A stretch of DNA of 64,000 bases from Caenorhabditis remanei (Eukaryota > Nematoda > Chromadorea > Rhabditida > Rhabditidae), in the NCBI RefSeq assembly GCF_010183535.1, contig NC_071331.1, forward strand, positions 22,568,001 through 22,632,000, given 5' to 3'. Of the stretch, positions 53,905 to 63,734 are shown piece by piece (the stretch's first letter is position 1; each line of letters starts with the position of its first letter). The notes under the pieces were generated by a model. That model saw only the letters and a list, made by a program, of their open reading frames with translations, was not told the origin of the DNA and made no database searches. The position numbers and the translations under genes are program-made.

Positions 53905-54771
53905 TTTTGGAAATAAAACCAAAAATATGATTTCTAGAGGGTTTTTAGCCGTCTTTAGCGGTTTTTAGTGGTTTTTAAGTGGTTTGCAAGCTTGAAAACT
54001 TCATTTTTGACACTTTTTGAACTCAGACATCGAAACATTCGACTTTTTTGTTGAAAAATAGTTTCCAAATCCAATTTTAGAACGGCTTTATGGATTTTTT
54101 GGATATTATTTTCGAAATATAAAAAGTCCTGGGGTACTGTTGTTTGGATTACTGTAGATACGGGTTATTGTAAATAGGATACTGTAGTTTAGTTCTTCTG
54201 ATGGATTTATGCTTGAAAAAAGATAATTTTAGTGGTTTTGACAAGTTCTCAACGGTTTCTGGCATTTTTCACGAATTTTTTACGATTTTGAGGCAATTTT
54301 ACAATGCTTCTGGTGATTTTTATTGGTTTTTTTTGAGATTTTTAGCCTACTTTTTCCATTTTCAATCGTTTTCACACAATTTACAGCCGTAAAATGCAAT
54401 TTTATGTCAATCTTTTGGTTTCTAATCAATTTTACCCCGATTTTCAATTCTGTAGCCCTGAAAGTAGTTGTAACTTGATTTTTATTGTTTTTTTCTGAGT
54501 TTCTGAGAGTCTGTACCCAAATCTCGGGATTTTTTCGGCAAATTTTTGAGTTTTTCATCTTTTCTGACATGTTTCTGTTCGTCCGGATGTCCGTGCCATT
54601 CCATTTTGTAACTATTTCCCAGGTCTGTCTGTCTGTGTGTCCAAATCTTCATTGGACATCCGAACAGACCGACAGACGCGGAAAAATCTCAAAATTTTGA
54701 TTTTTGATCTACCAGTTTTTTTGTTAAAAATTTTGACCTATCATCCTGCTATTATAAATTCACAACACCAC

Positions 54772-54948
54772 GCCGCATGGCTTTAAAGGCGCATCTAGTT
54801 CATTAGAAATTTCGCGGAATGGTCTCGTAGTTGAAAAAGGTCAAATACCGTATTTTCGAGCTTTGCAGGTCTAAAAATAAATATAAAAACTGTTTTTCGC
54901 TTCGACACCATTTTGAACAAAATAGATGCGCCTTTAAAGCCATGCGGC
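54772..54948. mobile_element. 177-bp MITE with perfect 25-bp terminal repeats
   Basis: Left GCCGCATGGCTTTAAAGGCG plus CATCT, and right AGATG plus CGCCTTTAAAGCCATGCGGC, are exact inverted copies over 25 bp. The interior is AT-rich without a frame. No clear target duplication was found. Confidence 0.9.
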
Positions 54949-55264
54949 ACTAATTGATTTTTCCACAAGTTTTTCTATATTTCTGTGTGTCCGAATGTCC
55001 GGATGTCCAATATACCCGTTTCCCGCATTATTTCGTAGAATTTTGCACTGTTTTGACCTGAATTCCTTATCCATCAGCCGCCTACCACTTCACACAAGTG
55101 CTTACTCCCTTTTCCGCATTCGTCATCTTTCTCTCTCTTCAAATTTTGTTCACAATTATATCTATCAACTAAACTGTCGAAAAGTGATAATACAAACAAT
55201 AGTGGCCTAGCCACTCTCGTTTTGACCCCCCACTTCCGCTTTTTCAAAAATATTGTGGTCAGCT

Positions 55265-55705
55265 AGTCGCAGTGTGTAAGTATCGATATGACTTTCTCGA
55301 TACTAGTCCCATTTCGAGAATTTGTCAAGAAATTTTCCGTGAAAAATTTCTCGAAAATTCCCGGGAAAAGTATCGAGACGTCTCGAAAGTGTCGATACTT
55401 TCTCGAGAGATTTTGAGTGATTTCTCGTTACTTTTCCCGGGAAGTTGTATTTTGTCAAACAGTCTTCAGTGTGTTTTAAAACCGAACCTTTAGAAACCAG
55501 GCATTTCGCAACTAGAGATTTCAAAGCGGGCGTTTTGAAACGGTTGCGAAATGTCCGGTTGCGAATTGTCCGGTTTCTAAAGGTTCGGTTTTAAAACACA
55601 CTGAAGACTGTTTGATTTATCGGGAAATTATCGAAACTGCGAGTCTCGATACCATCTATTTTCGAAAAAAGTATCGAGACAGTCTCGATACTTTTGTGAT
55701 CTAGT
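55265..55705. repeat. GTATCGAGAC palindrome-rich element
   Basis: Repeats of GTATCGAGACGTCTCGA, GTGTCGATACTTTCTCGAGA and GTATCGAGACAGTCTCGATAC occur in both orientations. Its middle is interrupted by the perfect palindromic element at 55456-55614. Confidence 0.8.
55456..55614. mobile_element. 159-bp element with perfect 43-bp inverted arms
   Basis: The left arm starts CAAACAGTCTTCAGTGTG and runs to CTTTAGAAACC. The right arm is its exact complement, starting GGTTTCTAAAGG and ending AAGACTGTTTG. The ~73-bp loop itself has a GCAACTAG...GGTTGCGAA dyad. Perfect arms indicate recent origin or ongoing correction. Confidence 0.92.
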
Positions 55706-56123
55706 CGGCTGGCGGGAGATTTAGGGAAATAAAAAGAATTAAGTTGTTTTTGGACCCAAACTTGTTAAAAATTCTTTTAGTTGGTTCATTTTTGCAAAAA
55801 AAATTATATATTTTTTAATTTTCAACGAAAAAAAACTTATAAAAAGAACAATTTTCCGGTCAATACCCCGTTCGAAACCACAGAAAGGGGTTATCTGAGT
55901 AGTTGATCTATGTGTGTTCGTGGTTAATTCGAATTTTATCAAAACGTTCGCATCTTGCAGTTTTTATGCGGCCACTTTTATTAACTAGGCGATAGTTTTT
56001 TTAGATTTGGTTGAAAAAGGAAAGAAAATCGATAAAATTGTGTTGATCAAACTGAAAATATCTTATTTTCCGTATTTTTTCCTATTCTTCCGCTCAAAAT
56101 CCGTCCATATTTTATCTTTTTCA
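55706..56123. other. Upstream region of the lectin/LDLa/CUB gene
   Basis: AT-rich single-copy sequence without repeat blocks or supported exon. An acceptor-like TTTTTCAG ends at 56124, 26 bp before the ATG. Confidence 0.5.
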
Positions 56124-56150
56124 GAATCCCCCCCTCGAAACAAGTTTGGG

Positions 56151-59100
56151 ATGAAACCAAACGTCGGAAGGTGTCGGAAGCGACGACTTCTGGAATTTCC
56201 TGTCGTCTTCATAGTGTTATTATTGGGTTTTGTAAAGGTGAGTCGATTTTTTACTGAAATCTAGGTATCCGGATCTCCCAAATGACTAAATTTTGTGAAA
56301 AGAAAATGAAATAACGCGCACCAGATGACCGGCAGTGCTGGAAATGTAGAAAATATCTTTAAAAACGCGTCACGGGTGCGCCAGGATTTTATGAAGTTAA
56401 AATTCTATGAATTTGGCACACCTTTGTGTTTTTGGAATTTTAAAAAGGCGTAACAGGTGCGCAAGACAACTCTTTTTGTGTAAAAATAACTCAAAACGCA
56501 TAATTTTCTCTTGGATTTTTTAGATTTGTCAATGTCTGGCGCGCCTCTGACGCGTGTTTTTGAGGGTTTTTGTGCTGAAAATGCACCGTTTTCTCCTGGA
56601 TTTCAAAATTTCTCAGTCTGGCGCACCTTTGACGCGTTTTTATAAGTTTTTTTGGGTTAAAATGGCTCAAAATGCACTGTTTTCATCTGGTTTTTAAAAT
56701 TCCTCAGAGTCTGGCGTACATGTGACGCGTTTTTCGGTTTTTTGTGTGAAATTAACACAAAGTCCATCATTTTCTACTGGATTTTTCACTTTCCCAAAAA
56801 TATCTATTTTATATCACAAGCTTCACATGTTCAAATAGAAAAAAAAACCAAATTTTGAATCTAAAAACTAGTACAATAATGCCTGTCTGTGTATCCGGAG
56901 AGTCCGGATGTCCGAAATAAGAATGCAAAAAAAAATTGGCCGAGGTGGGAATCGAACCCTGGTCGTTTTTGTGTCACTGTCTACCTGAACCACTCGGCCA
57001 CCACTTTTTTTGGAAAATCGGAAAATCGGGTTTTTGACCAAAAATATAGTTTTTAGGGCATTTTGAGCGTTTTTAAGTAGTTTTTTAAAGTTTGCAAGCT
57101 AGGAAACCTCATTTTTGACACTTTTCGAACTCAGAAGTCAAAAAATTTAACTTTTTTGATAAAAAAAATTGCTGTAAAATCGAGTTTACCGGCTTCATAC
57201 TTGAGTTTTGAGACATTTAGACATCCAGAAACCCAAAAATAGAAAAACAAAAAAATATTTGGTCTGAGTGGGAATTGAATCCTGGTCGTTTTTGTGTCAC
57301 TGTCTACCCTAACCACTCGACCACCACTTTTTTTTGAAAATCGGAAAATCGGGTTTTTGACCAAAAATATAGTTTTTAGCTCTGAAATCAATTTTTTGTA
57401 AAATATCTTCGAATAACCAAAACCAATTTCCAGCCCTCCACCTCCTCATCAAAAACTCCCGAATCCGTGGTAACAGACGTCGAATTAAAGTGTCCCGACG
57501 AGTGGATCCGTCTCGGAACAAAGTGTTATCTGCCTTTCTCCATTCACCAATCTTGGCCGTTCGCCCTGACGACATGTCAGAGATACGGATCGACACTTGC
57601 CAAGATTCAGACGGGTTCCGAGAACCAGTTCATTGCTAGTCTGTTGTCGAAACCCGCCAAATCATCACAAGAAGTCAAAGAGTACTGGATTGGTCTCACT
57701 GTGGAGGTGAGAACGAGGGATTTTTGTGGGAGAAAAACTGAGAAAAATGATAAAAATTGAGGAATTTTGAGCTGAAAATGTGGAAAAAAGCTTTAATTAG
57801 TGAAAAATGAAAGAAAACACTTCATGGCTACCGTACTACCTAGAGAGCGCTGGGGCACCTTGGGCGCGTCTAAAATAGAATTTCTGTCTGTGTGTCTGTT
57901 TGTCCAGAAAAATCTGAAAAAAAATCTGAAAAAATGAGTGAAAATGCTCTGGAATACCGAAAAATCCGGTTTTTACGGTGCCGAAAATGCGCTGGCGCGC
58001 CTCCGGCGCGTTTAGACAGCTGGAAGATTCCTGAGGGGATGAAATGACTCTGTGTGTCTGTTTGTCCCTGAAATACCCAATATTTAAATTTCACGGAAAA
58101 ACAGACGCACAGATGGACATATAGTAAACTTAAAACGCGCTGGGGCGCCTTTGGCGCGACAGGGGACAAACAGACACACAGACAGACAGGATTGAGGTTT
58201 CTACTGTCTGTATGTGTGCCTGTTTGTTTTTAAAAGTTTTTTTTCAAGAGAAATGACTTCAAAACTAAGAATTGACCAAATAATTATAAAGCGGAACTTT
58301 TGGACAAACAGACACACAGACAGACATAAAATTTGATAGGTTAAACTCAATTTTCCTGAAAAAACGAACAAAAAGTGGTAAAATGACCAAAAAACGAGCA
58401 AAAAGCACCATTTTTTTCATTTATCGTTTTTGAAGATCTCTGTCGGTGTGTCGGTTTGTCCAAAATGTCAAAATCTCAAATTGCGCGCCAACAGCGCCCC
58501 AGCGTCTTCATTTATATCGTTAAATCGAGTCCCTGTAAAACGCGCCAACGGCGCGCCAGCGCTTTTCAAATTTTCTATCAAATTTTCTTAGCAGTCTATC
58601 TGTTTATCTGTTTTTTCCGGGAAATTCAAATTTTAGTGATTTCGGAGACAAACAGACACACAGACAGACATTCATCCCTTCTGTCTTTGATTATACGCGC
58701 CGAAGGCGCCCCAGCGCTCTCTTGGGATTACTGTAAAAAACCTCATTTTTGGGTATTCTGAAGCGTTTTTTCTTTCTTTTCTGGACAAACAGACACACAG
58801 ACTGACAGTAGAAACCTTAAGTCTTTCTGTGTGCCTGCTTGTTTACTCTCGCGCCGAAGGCGCCCCTGCGCTTTTCAAGTTTACTATATCCCATGGAATT
58901 CTGGAGCATTTTTTCTCATTTTTTTGAATATAGCAAAAATGATTCCAGGTGCTCGACGACGATGAGCTGTACATCTGGTCGGACGGCACGCCAACAAGTC
59001 GATACGTGGGATTCTGGAGACAAGACCAGCCGAACTTCCTGAACGGAACATGTGCAATGGGACGTGTGGAACGGAAAGATCTCGAATGGCGATTGGAGAC

Positions 59101-60952
59101 GTGTAACCTGTTGAGAAAATTCGTCTGTGAACGACCAGCGTGTGTCCAAGGATCATACTTCTGCTCGTCTGGAGCATGCATCTCGGAATCCAAAAAATGC
59201 AACGGATACGCAGATTGTGACGACGGAAGTGACGAACACAACTGTCCGTCGGCATTCCATCCGACATGTCGGACCTCGGAGAAGGCGGAAAATGGGCAAT
59301 TAAGTTCGCCTAATTACCCGAACAGTTATGAGCCCAATTTGAATTGTCGACATGTGTTGGAGGGACCGATTAATTCGAGAATCGAGTTGACCATCGAACA
59401 TTTTGAGACGGAGCCAGATTTTGATGTGTTGACTGTGTTGGATGGAGGACCCGCCGAGAATAGTACTACAGGTAAGCAGTTTTGATTTACTGAGCCGAAA
59501 ATGAGGAGAAACTTTGGAAAACGCGTCAAAGCCACCCCAGACAGTGAAAAAACCCAAAAATCGGCTCAGACGCATTTTGAGTTAACTCTGAAAACGCGTC
59601 AAAGGCGCGCCATTCTCATAGATTTTTTTGCTATTTTTAGATAAAATAAACGGTCTGTAAGTCCAAGTGTCCAGATGTCCAAGAAACGCGATCAAGGTGC
59701 GCCAGACACAAAAATTCTTAACATTTCTTTTTAAATCGACGAATAATGCAATGTTTCAGGGCTGGCGCGCCTATGACGCGTTTCTGAAAAGTCACAAACG
59801 CGTCAAAGGCGCGCCAGATAGCTTTGAAAACTGGTAGAAACTTATACTGTCTGGCGTGCCGTTGACGCGTTTCTTCGAAAATGCTTGGAGTACACGCCAA
59901 AGGCACGCCAGACTTGAATTGTTAAATTTTTTGTTTTTAAATTTTGCACAAATTTCTAGACATCAAAAAATAGCATAAAATCTATGAGAATGGCGCGCCT
60001 TTGACGCGTTTTCAGAGTTCACTCTCACGCGTCAAAGGCACGCCTGACAAGTCGTTTTTTAGTTTTTTGACCGGCTGGGGTGTTTTTGACGCGTTTTTCA
60101 AATAAACAATAACAAATTTGGTGTCAGAAATACCCCAGAAACTCAAAAAACCAAAAAATCGGACTTCACTGGGGCGCTTTCGACGCGTTTTGAGGAAGTT
60201 TTGAAAACGCGTCAAAGGTGCGCCAGTCGAATAGGTTTTTTGCAATTTTTTTAGATAAAATGAAGTCTAGAACTTTTGAAAATTTTCAAACCTTTTCAAA
60301 ATTTTCAAAATTGAAATCTGGGGTGCCCTTGGCGCGTATTCCAAGCATCTTTCAAGAAACGCTTCAACGGCACGCCAGCCAGATTTGGTTTCCTCCAGTT
60401 TTTAAAGCTATCTGTCGCACCTTTGACGTTTTTTTTTTGAAAATTTATAAAGTAAGTCAGGTGTCCCAGGTCTCTCCAGGTATACGGGCGCACCTTTCAC
60501 GCTTCTAGAGGAAACTGAAAACGCGTCAAAGTCGCGCCTGCTTGGTGATTTTTGATGGGTTTTTGGCCGATTTTTTGGATTTTCAGACTGTCTGGAGTGG
60601 TTTTGACGCGTTTTTAATATCAGAAATCGGTTTTGGCTAAATTTAGAACGTTTTTTTTCCTGAATGCATCATTTTTCCAGTGATCAAACGTCTCTCCGGC
60701 TCGCTGGACACTATCCAAACGATTACCTCATCCACTAACATGATGATTGTGCAATTCCGAACGGACGCTCAATCGAATGCACGCGGATGGCAACTGAAAT
60801 GGCGTGCCGTTCCGTTCTCATGCGGTGGACACTACACCGCACAAGCCTACATTCAATCCTTCGTCTCTCCGGGCTATCCGAAAACATTTGCGAACGGAGC
60901 CGAGTGTGTGTGGACGGTGGAAACGACGCCAGGACAAGTCGTCTCTCTTATT
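56151..60952 (+). CDS. C-type lectin / LDLa / CUB membrane or secreted protein, 3' end missing or truncated
   Basis: Exons are 56151-56237, 57434-57706, 58949-59471 and 60681-60952, with phases 0, 0 and 1 between them; the last exon ends in phase 0 at a good donor. The 385 residues begin with a basic stretch (RCRKRRLLE) and a hydrophobic signal/anchor (about 15-28). A C-type lectin domain follows (about 49-181: CPDEW, WIGL, DQPN, GTCAMGR, ETCN, FVCE). Next is an LDL-receptor class A repeat with six cysteines (185-219; CDDGSDEHNC), a CUB domain (from Cys227: SPNYPNSYEPNLNC) and the first part of a second CUB (CGGHYTAQ, SPGYPKTFANGAECVW). CUB 2 lacks its second half. If the last intron were retained, translation would stop at 60988. 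Such proteins work in extracellular adhesion or receptor clustering. TTTTTCAG at 56117-56124 may be a trans- or cis-splice site. Confidence 0.88.
56320..56745. repeat. GGCGCGCC/ACGCGT cluster in intron 1 of the lectin gene
   Basis: About seven copies (AACGCGTCACGGGTGCGCC, GGCGCGCCTCTGACGCG, GGCGCACCTTTGACGCG). The recurring spacer TCAAAATGCACTGTTTTC is shared with 52.2 kb. Confidence 0.85.
56937..57004 (-). repeat. tRNA-Ser-like SINE head, family A, in lectin intron 1
   Basis: Reverse copy with GTGGCCGAGTGGTTCAGGTA and CCAGGGTTCGATTCCCACC. The tail has GGACATCCGGACTCTCCGGA. Confidence 0.82.
57260..57328 (-). repeat. tRNA-Ser-like SINE head, family A, second copy in lectin intron 1
   Basis: Reverse copy (GTGGTCGAGTGGTTAGGGTA, CCAGGATTCAATTCCCACTC), more decayed than the one at 56937. 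It lies about 105 bp from the start of lectin exon 2. Confidence 0.78.
57850..58880. repeat. CpG-motif subfamily interleaved with SINE-tail motif in lectin intron 2
   Basis: Nine or so copies have a GGC-type variant (GCTGGGGCGCCTTTGGCGCG, GCTGGCGCGCCTCCGGCGCG, CGCGCCAACGGCGCGCCAGC). Between them are CTGTCTGTGTGTCTGTTTGT and GACAAACAGACACACAGACA blocks. This subfamily differs from the TTTGACGCG type elsewhere and is confined to this intron. Confidence 0.85.
59515..60620. repeat. GGCGCGCC/ACGCGT cluster in lectin intron 3
   Basis: About twenty copies with the same order of subtypes as in nuclear-receptor introns 4 and 5 (for example GGCGTGCCGTTGACGCG, then GCCAAAGGCACGCC). These are block copies between unlinked introns. 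Confidence 0.88.
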
Positions 60953-61024
60953 GTGAGTTTTTGGCTTGAAAAAGGGGGCGGAGCTTGAAAATATCAATTT
61001 AACTTTATTGGTCTCAATTATCAA

Positions 61025-62336
61025 TTAGTACATTGGAAGACACGCGGAGAGGGTGCCGTTCTCATAGGCGTTCAGATCGAAGTGCACTTTTTGTCTGAAA
61101 TTAAAAAATTTTTATGGCCTAGGATTTTTTGGATGGCCTAGAATTCCAAATCCAAAAAACTTACTCTCCAAAAACCCAAACATCAACGGGCTCGGGGTTG
61201 ATACAACGGTAGACGCCCTTGCTGGTACAATTGTGACTCAGTTGATAGGTGATCTCGTATTGCTGAAATTTTCGGATTGATTAAAAAAAAAGCTGAAAAT
61301 CAAAAAAAAAATTCAAAAAATTTAGGCTTAGGCTTAAAGGGTGTCTTAGGCTTAGGCTTAGGCTTAAAATTTCAGATCTGTGTGTCGGTTTATCCTGAAG
61401 ATCCGGACACACCAACAAACAAGCAAAAAATCAAATTTACCAGTTTTTCATTGAAAAAAATTGAATTTTTCCGCATTTTTTTCTGTGTTTCTGTGTGTCC
61501 AAATGTCCGGATGTCCGGAATAGGAATGCAAAAAAGATTTGACCGAGGTGGGTGTCGAACCCTGGTCGTTTTTGTGTCACTGTCTACCTTATCCACTCGG
61601 CCACCACTTTTTGGGGAAAATCGGGTTTTTGACAGAAAATCTTGTTTTCATGGGGTTTTTAGCGGGTTTTAGCGGTTTTTCGTAGTTTTACCTTCATTTT
61701 TGACATTTTTTGAGGTCAGAAATTCAAAAAATAGATTTTTCTAACAAAAAACAGCTCCCAAATCCGTTTTTTTTGTGCTTTATATCAATTTTTGTCGAGT
61801 TATCCCGATTTTTTCAGTTTTGTGTAGCCGAAATTACAAATTTTTTTCGAAATTTGGGTCTTAGCTTACTGTAGAGTTTAGGGTTACCGTATTCCTAGAC
61901 ACTAATCTCTGAGGATACTGTAACCAACGGTAGGAAGACCCGGATTACTGTAACTCCGCTCTAATTCACCCATTTCTTGTATGTAGGATCCGGGTTACTG
62001 TAGCTCCTCCAGGATTACTGTAGCTACTACTCACCGGTGACGCATCGCCTCCCGAATAATCCCAACTGAAATCCTTCTTATACAACGCGGGATCCACACA
62101 GAACTCCTCCTTCTTAATGACGTCATGTGATGCTCCACTGAAAATTTATATATGTCTGTCTGTGTATCCGAATATCCAGATGTCTACAAAACTCACTAAT
62201 CCACCTCATAGACGTACAGTACTCCACAGTAGACACTATTAGTCGGGGAACAACGGATTGACATGGAGATGTGCACGGGGTCCCCGGTAGTGAAGGCGGT
62301 AGTGGTGAGTAGGAGGAGTAGGATACGGTAGATCAT
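61025..62336 (-). CDS. Small secreted protein, tandem paralogue A (divergent transthyretin-like?)
   Basis: Exons on the minus strand are 62336-62197, 62137-62035, 61262-61165 and 61094-61025 (TAA), with phases 2, 0 and 2, giving 136 residues. A signal peptide (MIYRILLLLLTTTAFTTG) precedes ISMSIRCSPTNSVYCGVLYV with YEVDY. Later come FCVDPALYKKDF, QYEITYQLSHNCTSKGVYRC and a tail with GEQKVHFDLNAYENGTLSAC. The six cysteines and the pattern GVLYVYEVD...YQLSHNC...C recall transthyretin-like nematode proteins, but length and spacing do not match well. The downstream paralogue (62592-63584) has the same intron phases and the QYE(I/F)xYQLxHNCTS motif. AATAAA in gene sense lies at 61004-61009. A TTAGGC block lies in intron 2. 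The gene might be nested in an intron of the lectin/CUB gene. Confidence 0.82.
61323..61368 (+). repeat. Interstitial telomere-type repeat (TTAGGC)
   Basis: TTAGGCTTAGGCTTAAA, then GGGTGTC, then TTAGGC three times and TTAAAATTTCAG. TTAGGC is the nematode telomere unit. It sits in intron 2 of paralogue A. Confidence 0.93.
61540..61608 (-). repeat. tRNA-Ser-like SINE head, family A, in intron 2 of paralogue A
   Basis: Reverse copy (GTGGCCGAGTGGATAAGGTA, CCAGGGTTCGACACCCACCT). It is followed on the left by the tail GGACATCCGGACATTTGGAC with ACACAGA. Confidence 0.83.
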
Positions 62337-62591
62337 TTTTTGGCGAGCGACCGGTTTCCAGGTAGCCGGGTGGAATGAATGAATAGTTTTGGTTGGAAGA
62401 GGAGAGGGGCGGTAGCAAAAACATTTTTTGCAAAAAGTTTTTTTTTTCATTTTTGCAAAAATTTTGTATGGGAACCACCAGCGCGCGCGTTGATCATGAT
62501 GTTTGTGTATTGAACATTTGATCTACAGGTGCTTTTTGTGATCTACACGGCTTATTAATCAAAATTCTTTATTAGAATTATCAGAAATCAA

Positions 62592-63584
62592 TTAAGCGTC
62601 CTGTTCTGGTCCCATACCGACATTTCGACATTTCGAGGATCCGGTGTTGTAGGCTTTGATGTAGAATGGCACGGAGTGTCTGGAAGTTGCAAAAATTTCA
62701 TGTAGATCACAAGATATCTCCCCAGATTTAACCCCTAGAGAAAAGTTGCCAACTACAAAAATGTGGCGCTTGTTTTGATCTACAATTTGATTTCTCCAAC
62801 TCACCTCCCATCAACAGGAGCATCGATAGCAATGTCCGGTTGAATACACGCACGTTTTTTGTTTGAAGTGCAGTTATGTCTGAGTTGGTAGTTGAATTCG
62901 TACTGCTGAAAAAATAGAGGCTTAGGCTTAAGGGGTGTCTTAGGCTTAGGCTTAGGCTTAAAATTTCAGAAGTGTCAAAAACAGTCACAATACTCGTCAA
63001 ACACAAAAATTTGGATGCTAGGTACAGTAACCCGAATCCTAAAAACTAAAAATTTCAATCCTAGACACAGTAACCTGGATCCAAAAATTGAAATTTTGGA
63101 TCGTAGGCTACAGTAACCCGAATCCGAAAAACTAAAAATTTGGATCCTAGATACAGTAACCCGGATCCAGAAAATATCAAAATTGGTACAGTAACCCGAT
63201 CTTGAAGATTTTGACTATAGCTACAGTATCCGGCTTAGGCTTAAGGGGTGTCTTAGGCTTAGGCTTAGGCCTAAAATCTCAAATCGGTTTGTCCGGATGT
63301 CCACCTACCAACGACACACCATCATACGGATATATAGGATCGTAGACGAAATTTTTCGAGGCATCACTTGTACAAAACATTTGAGTTATCAAGACAGCGC
63401 TGCGGTAACTGAAAATTTTCCCTTTTTTCTGAAATTTTTGAATTCCCGCTCACTCATCCGCCTCATAGACAGTCAAATCAGCGCACCAATAGGGAATGGA
63501 GCGGTCGCAACGGATGAAGACTTCAAAGTCGATTGGATCCGAGAGGGATGGGGAGAATAGGAGGAAAAGAAGGAAAATTTTCAT
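62592..63584 (-). CDS. Small secreted protein, tandem paralogue B
   Basis: Exons on the minus strand are 63584-63454, 63408-63309, 62905-62805 and 62679-62592 (TAA), with phases 2, 0 and 2, identical to paralogue A, giving 139 residues. A signal peptide (MKIFLLFLLFSPSLS) precedes DPIDFEVFIRCDRSIPYWCA and DLTVYEAD. Then come QMFCTSDAS, QYEFNYQLRHNCTSNKKRAC and a short tail with SSKCRNVGMG. The shared DPxxxxxxIRC...Y.C...VYE start and QYE(F/I)xYQLxHNCTS core prove common descent with the gene at 61025-62336. A TATA box lies at 63628-63634 and AATAAA in gene sense at 62568-62573. Intron 2 contains two TTAGGC blocks. Extracellular; function unknown. Confidence 0.83.
62918..62962 (+). repeat. Interstitial telomere-type repeat (TTAGGC)
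   Basis: AGGCTTAGGCTTAAGG, GGTGTC and then three TTAGGC units and TTAAAATTTCAG. It is nearly identical to the block at 61323, 13 bp from exon 3 of paralogue B. Confidence 0.93.
63010..63235 (+). repeat. Array of ~55-bp units around CAGTAACCCGGATCC
   Basis: Four to five units contain TACAGTAACCCGRATCC, AAAAACTAAAAATTT and GGATCCTAG. They lie in intron 2 of paralogue B, and the related reverse array is at 63735-63930. Confidence 0.85.
63232..63274 (+). repeat. Interstitial telomere-type repeat (TTAGGC)
   Basis: GGCTTAGGCTTAAGGGGTGT, then CTTAGGC three times. It is the third copy of the same composite block, also in intron 2 of paralogue B. Confidence 0.92.
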
Positions 63585-63627
63585 GATTTTTCACTCCGAA
63601 TGATGAAAAATGAAGGAATCGGGCTGG

Positions 63628-63634
63628 TTTTATA
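63628..63634 (-). promoter_or_regulatory. TATA box of secreted paralogue B
   Basis: In gene orientation CTATAAAACC lies about 45-50 bp before the ATG at 63584, normal core-promoter spacing for short-leader worm genes. Confidence 0.7.
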
Positions 63635-63734
63635 GAAGAGTTTATTCGATTAGAGCTTTTTTCCCAGAGGTTGTAAAATTGGAGTTACAGGTATACTGTA
63701 ACTAGGAAAAGATCAAAAAATCAGAAGAAAATGT

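Noticed and set aside
58843..59267. Minus-strand open frames opposite the lectin/LDLa exon
   Set aside because: They mirror a strongly supported plus-strand exon (lectin, six-Cys LDLa, CUB) and have no homology.
11655..61608. Thirteen tRNA-like sequences as functional tRNA genes
   Set aside because: A- and B-boxes are fine, but the anticodon arm does not fold to a valid anticodon loop and the acceptor stems mismatch; they recur with a common tail, so they are tRNA-derived repeats. Only 20482-20553 folds fully.
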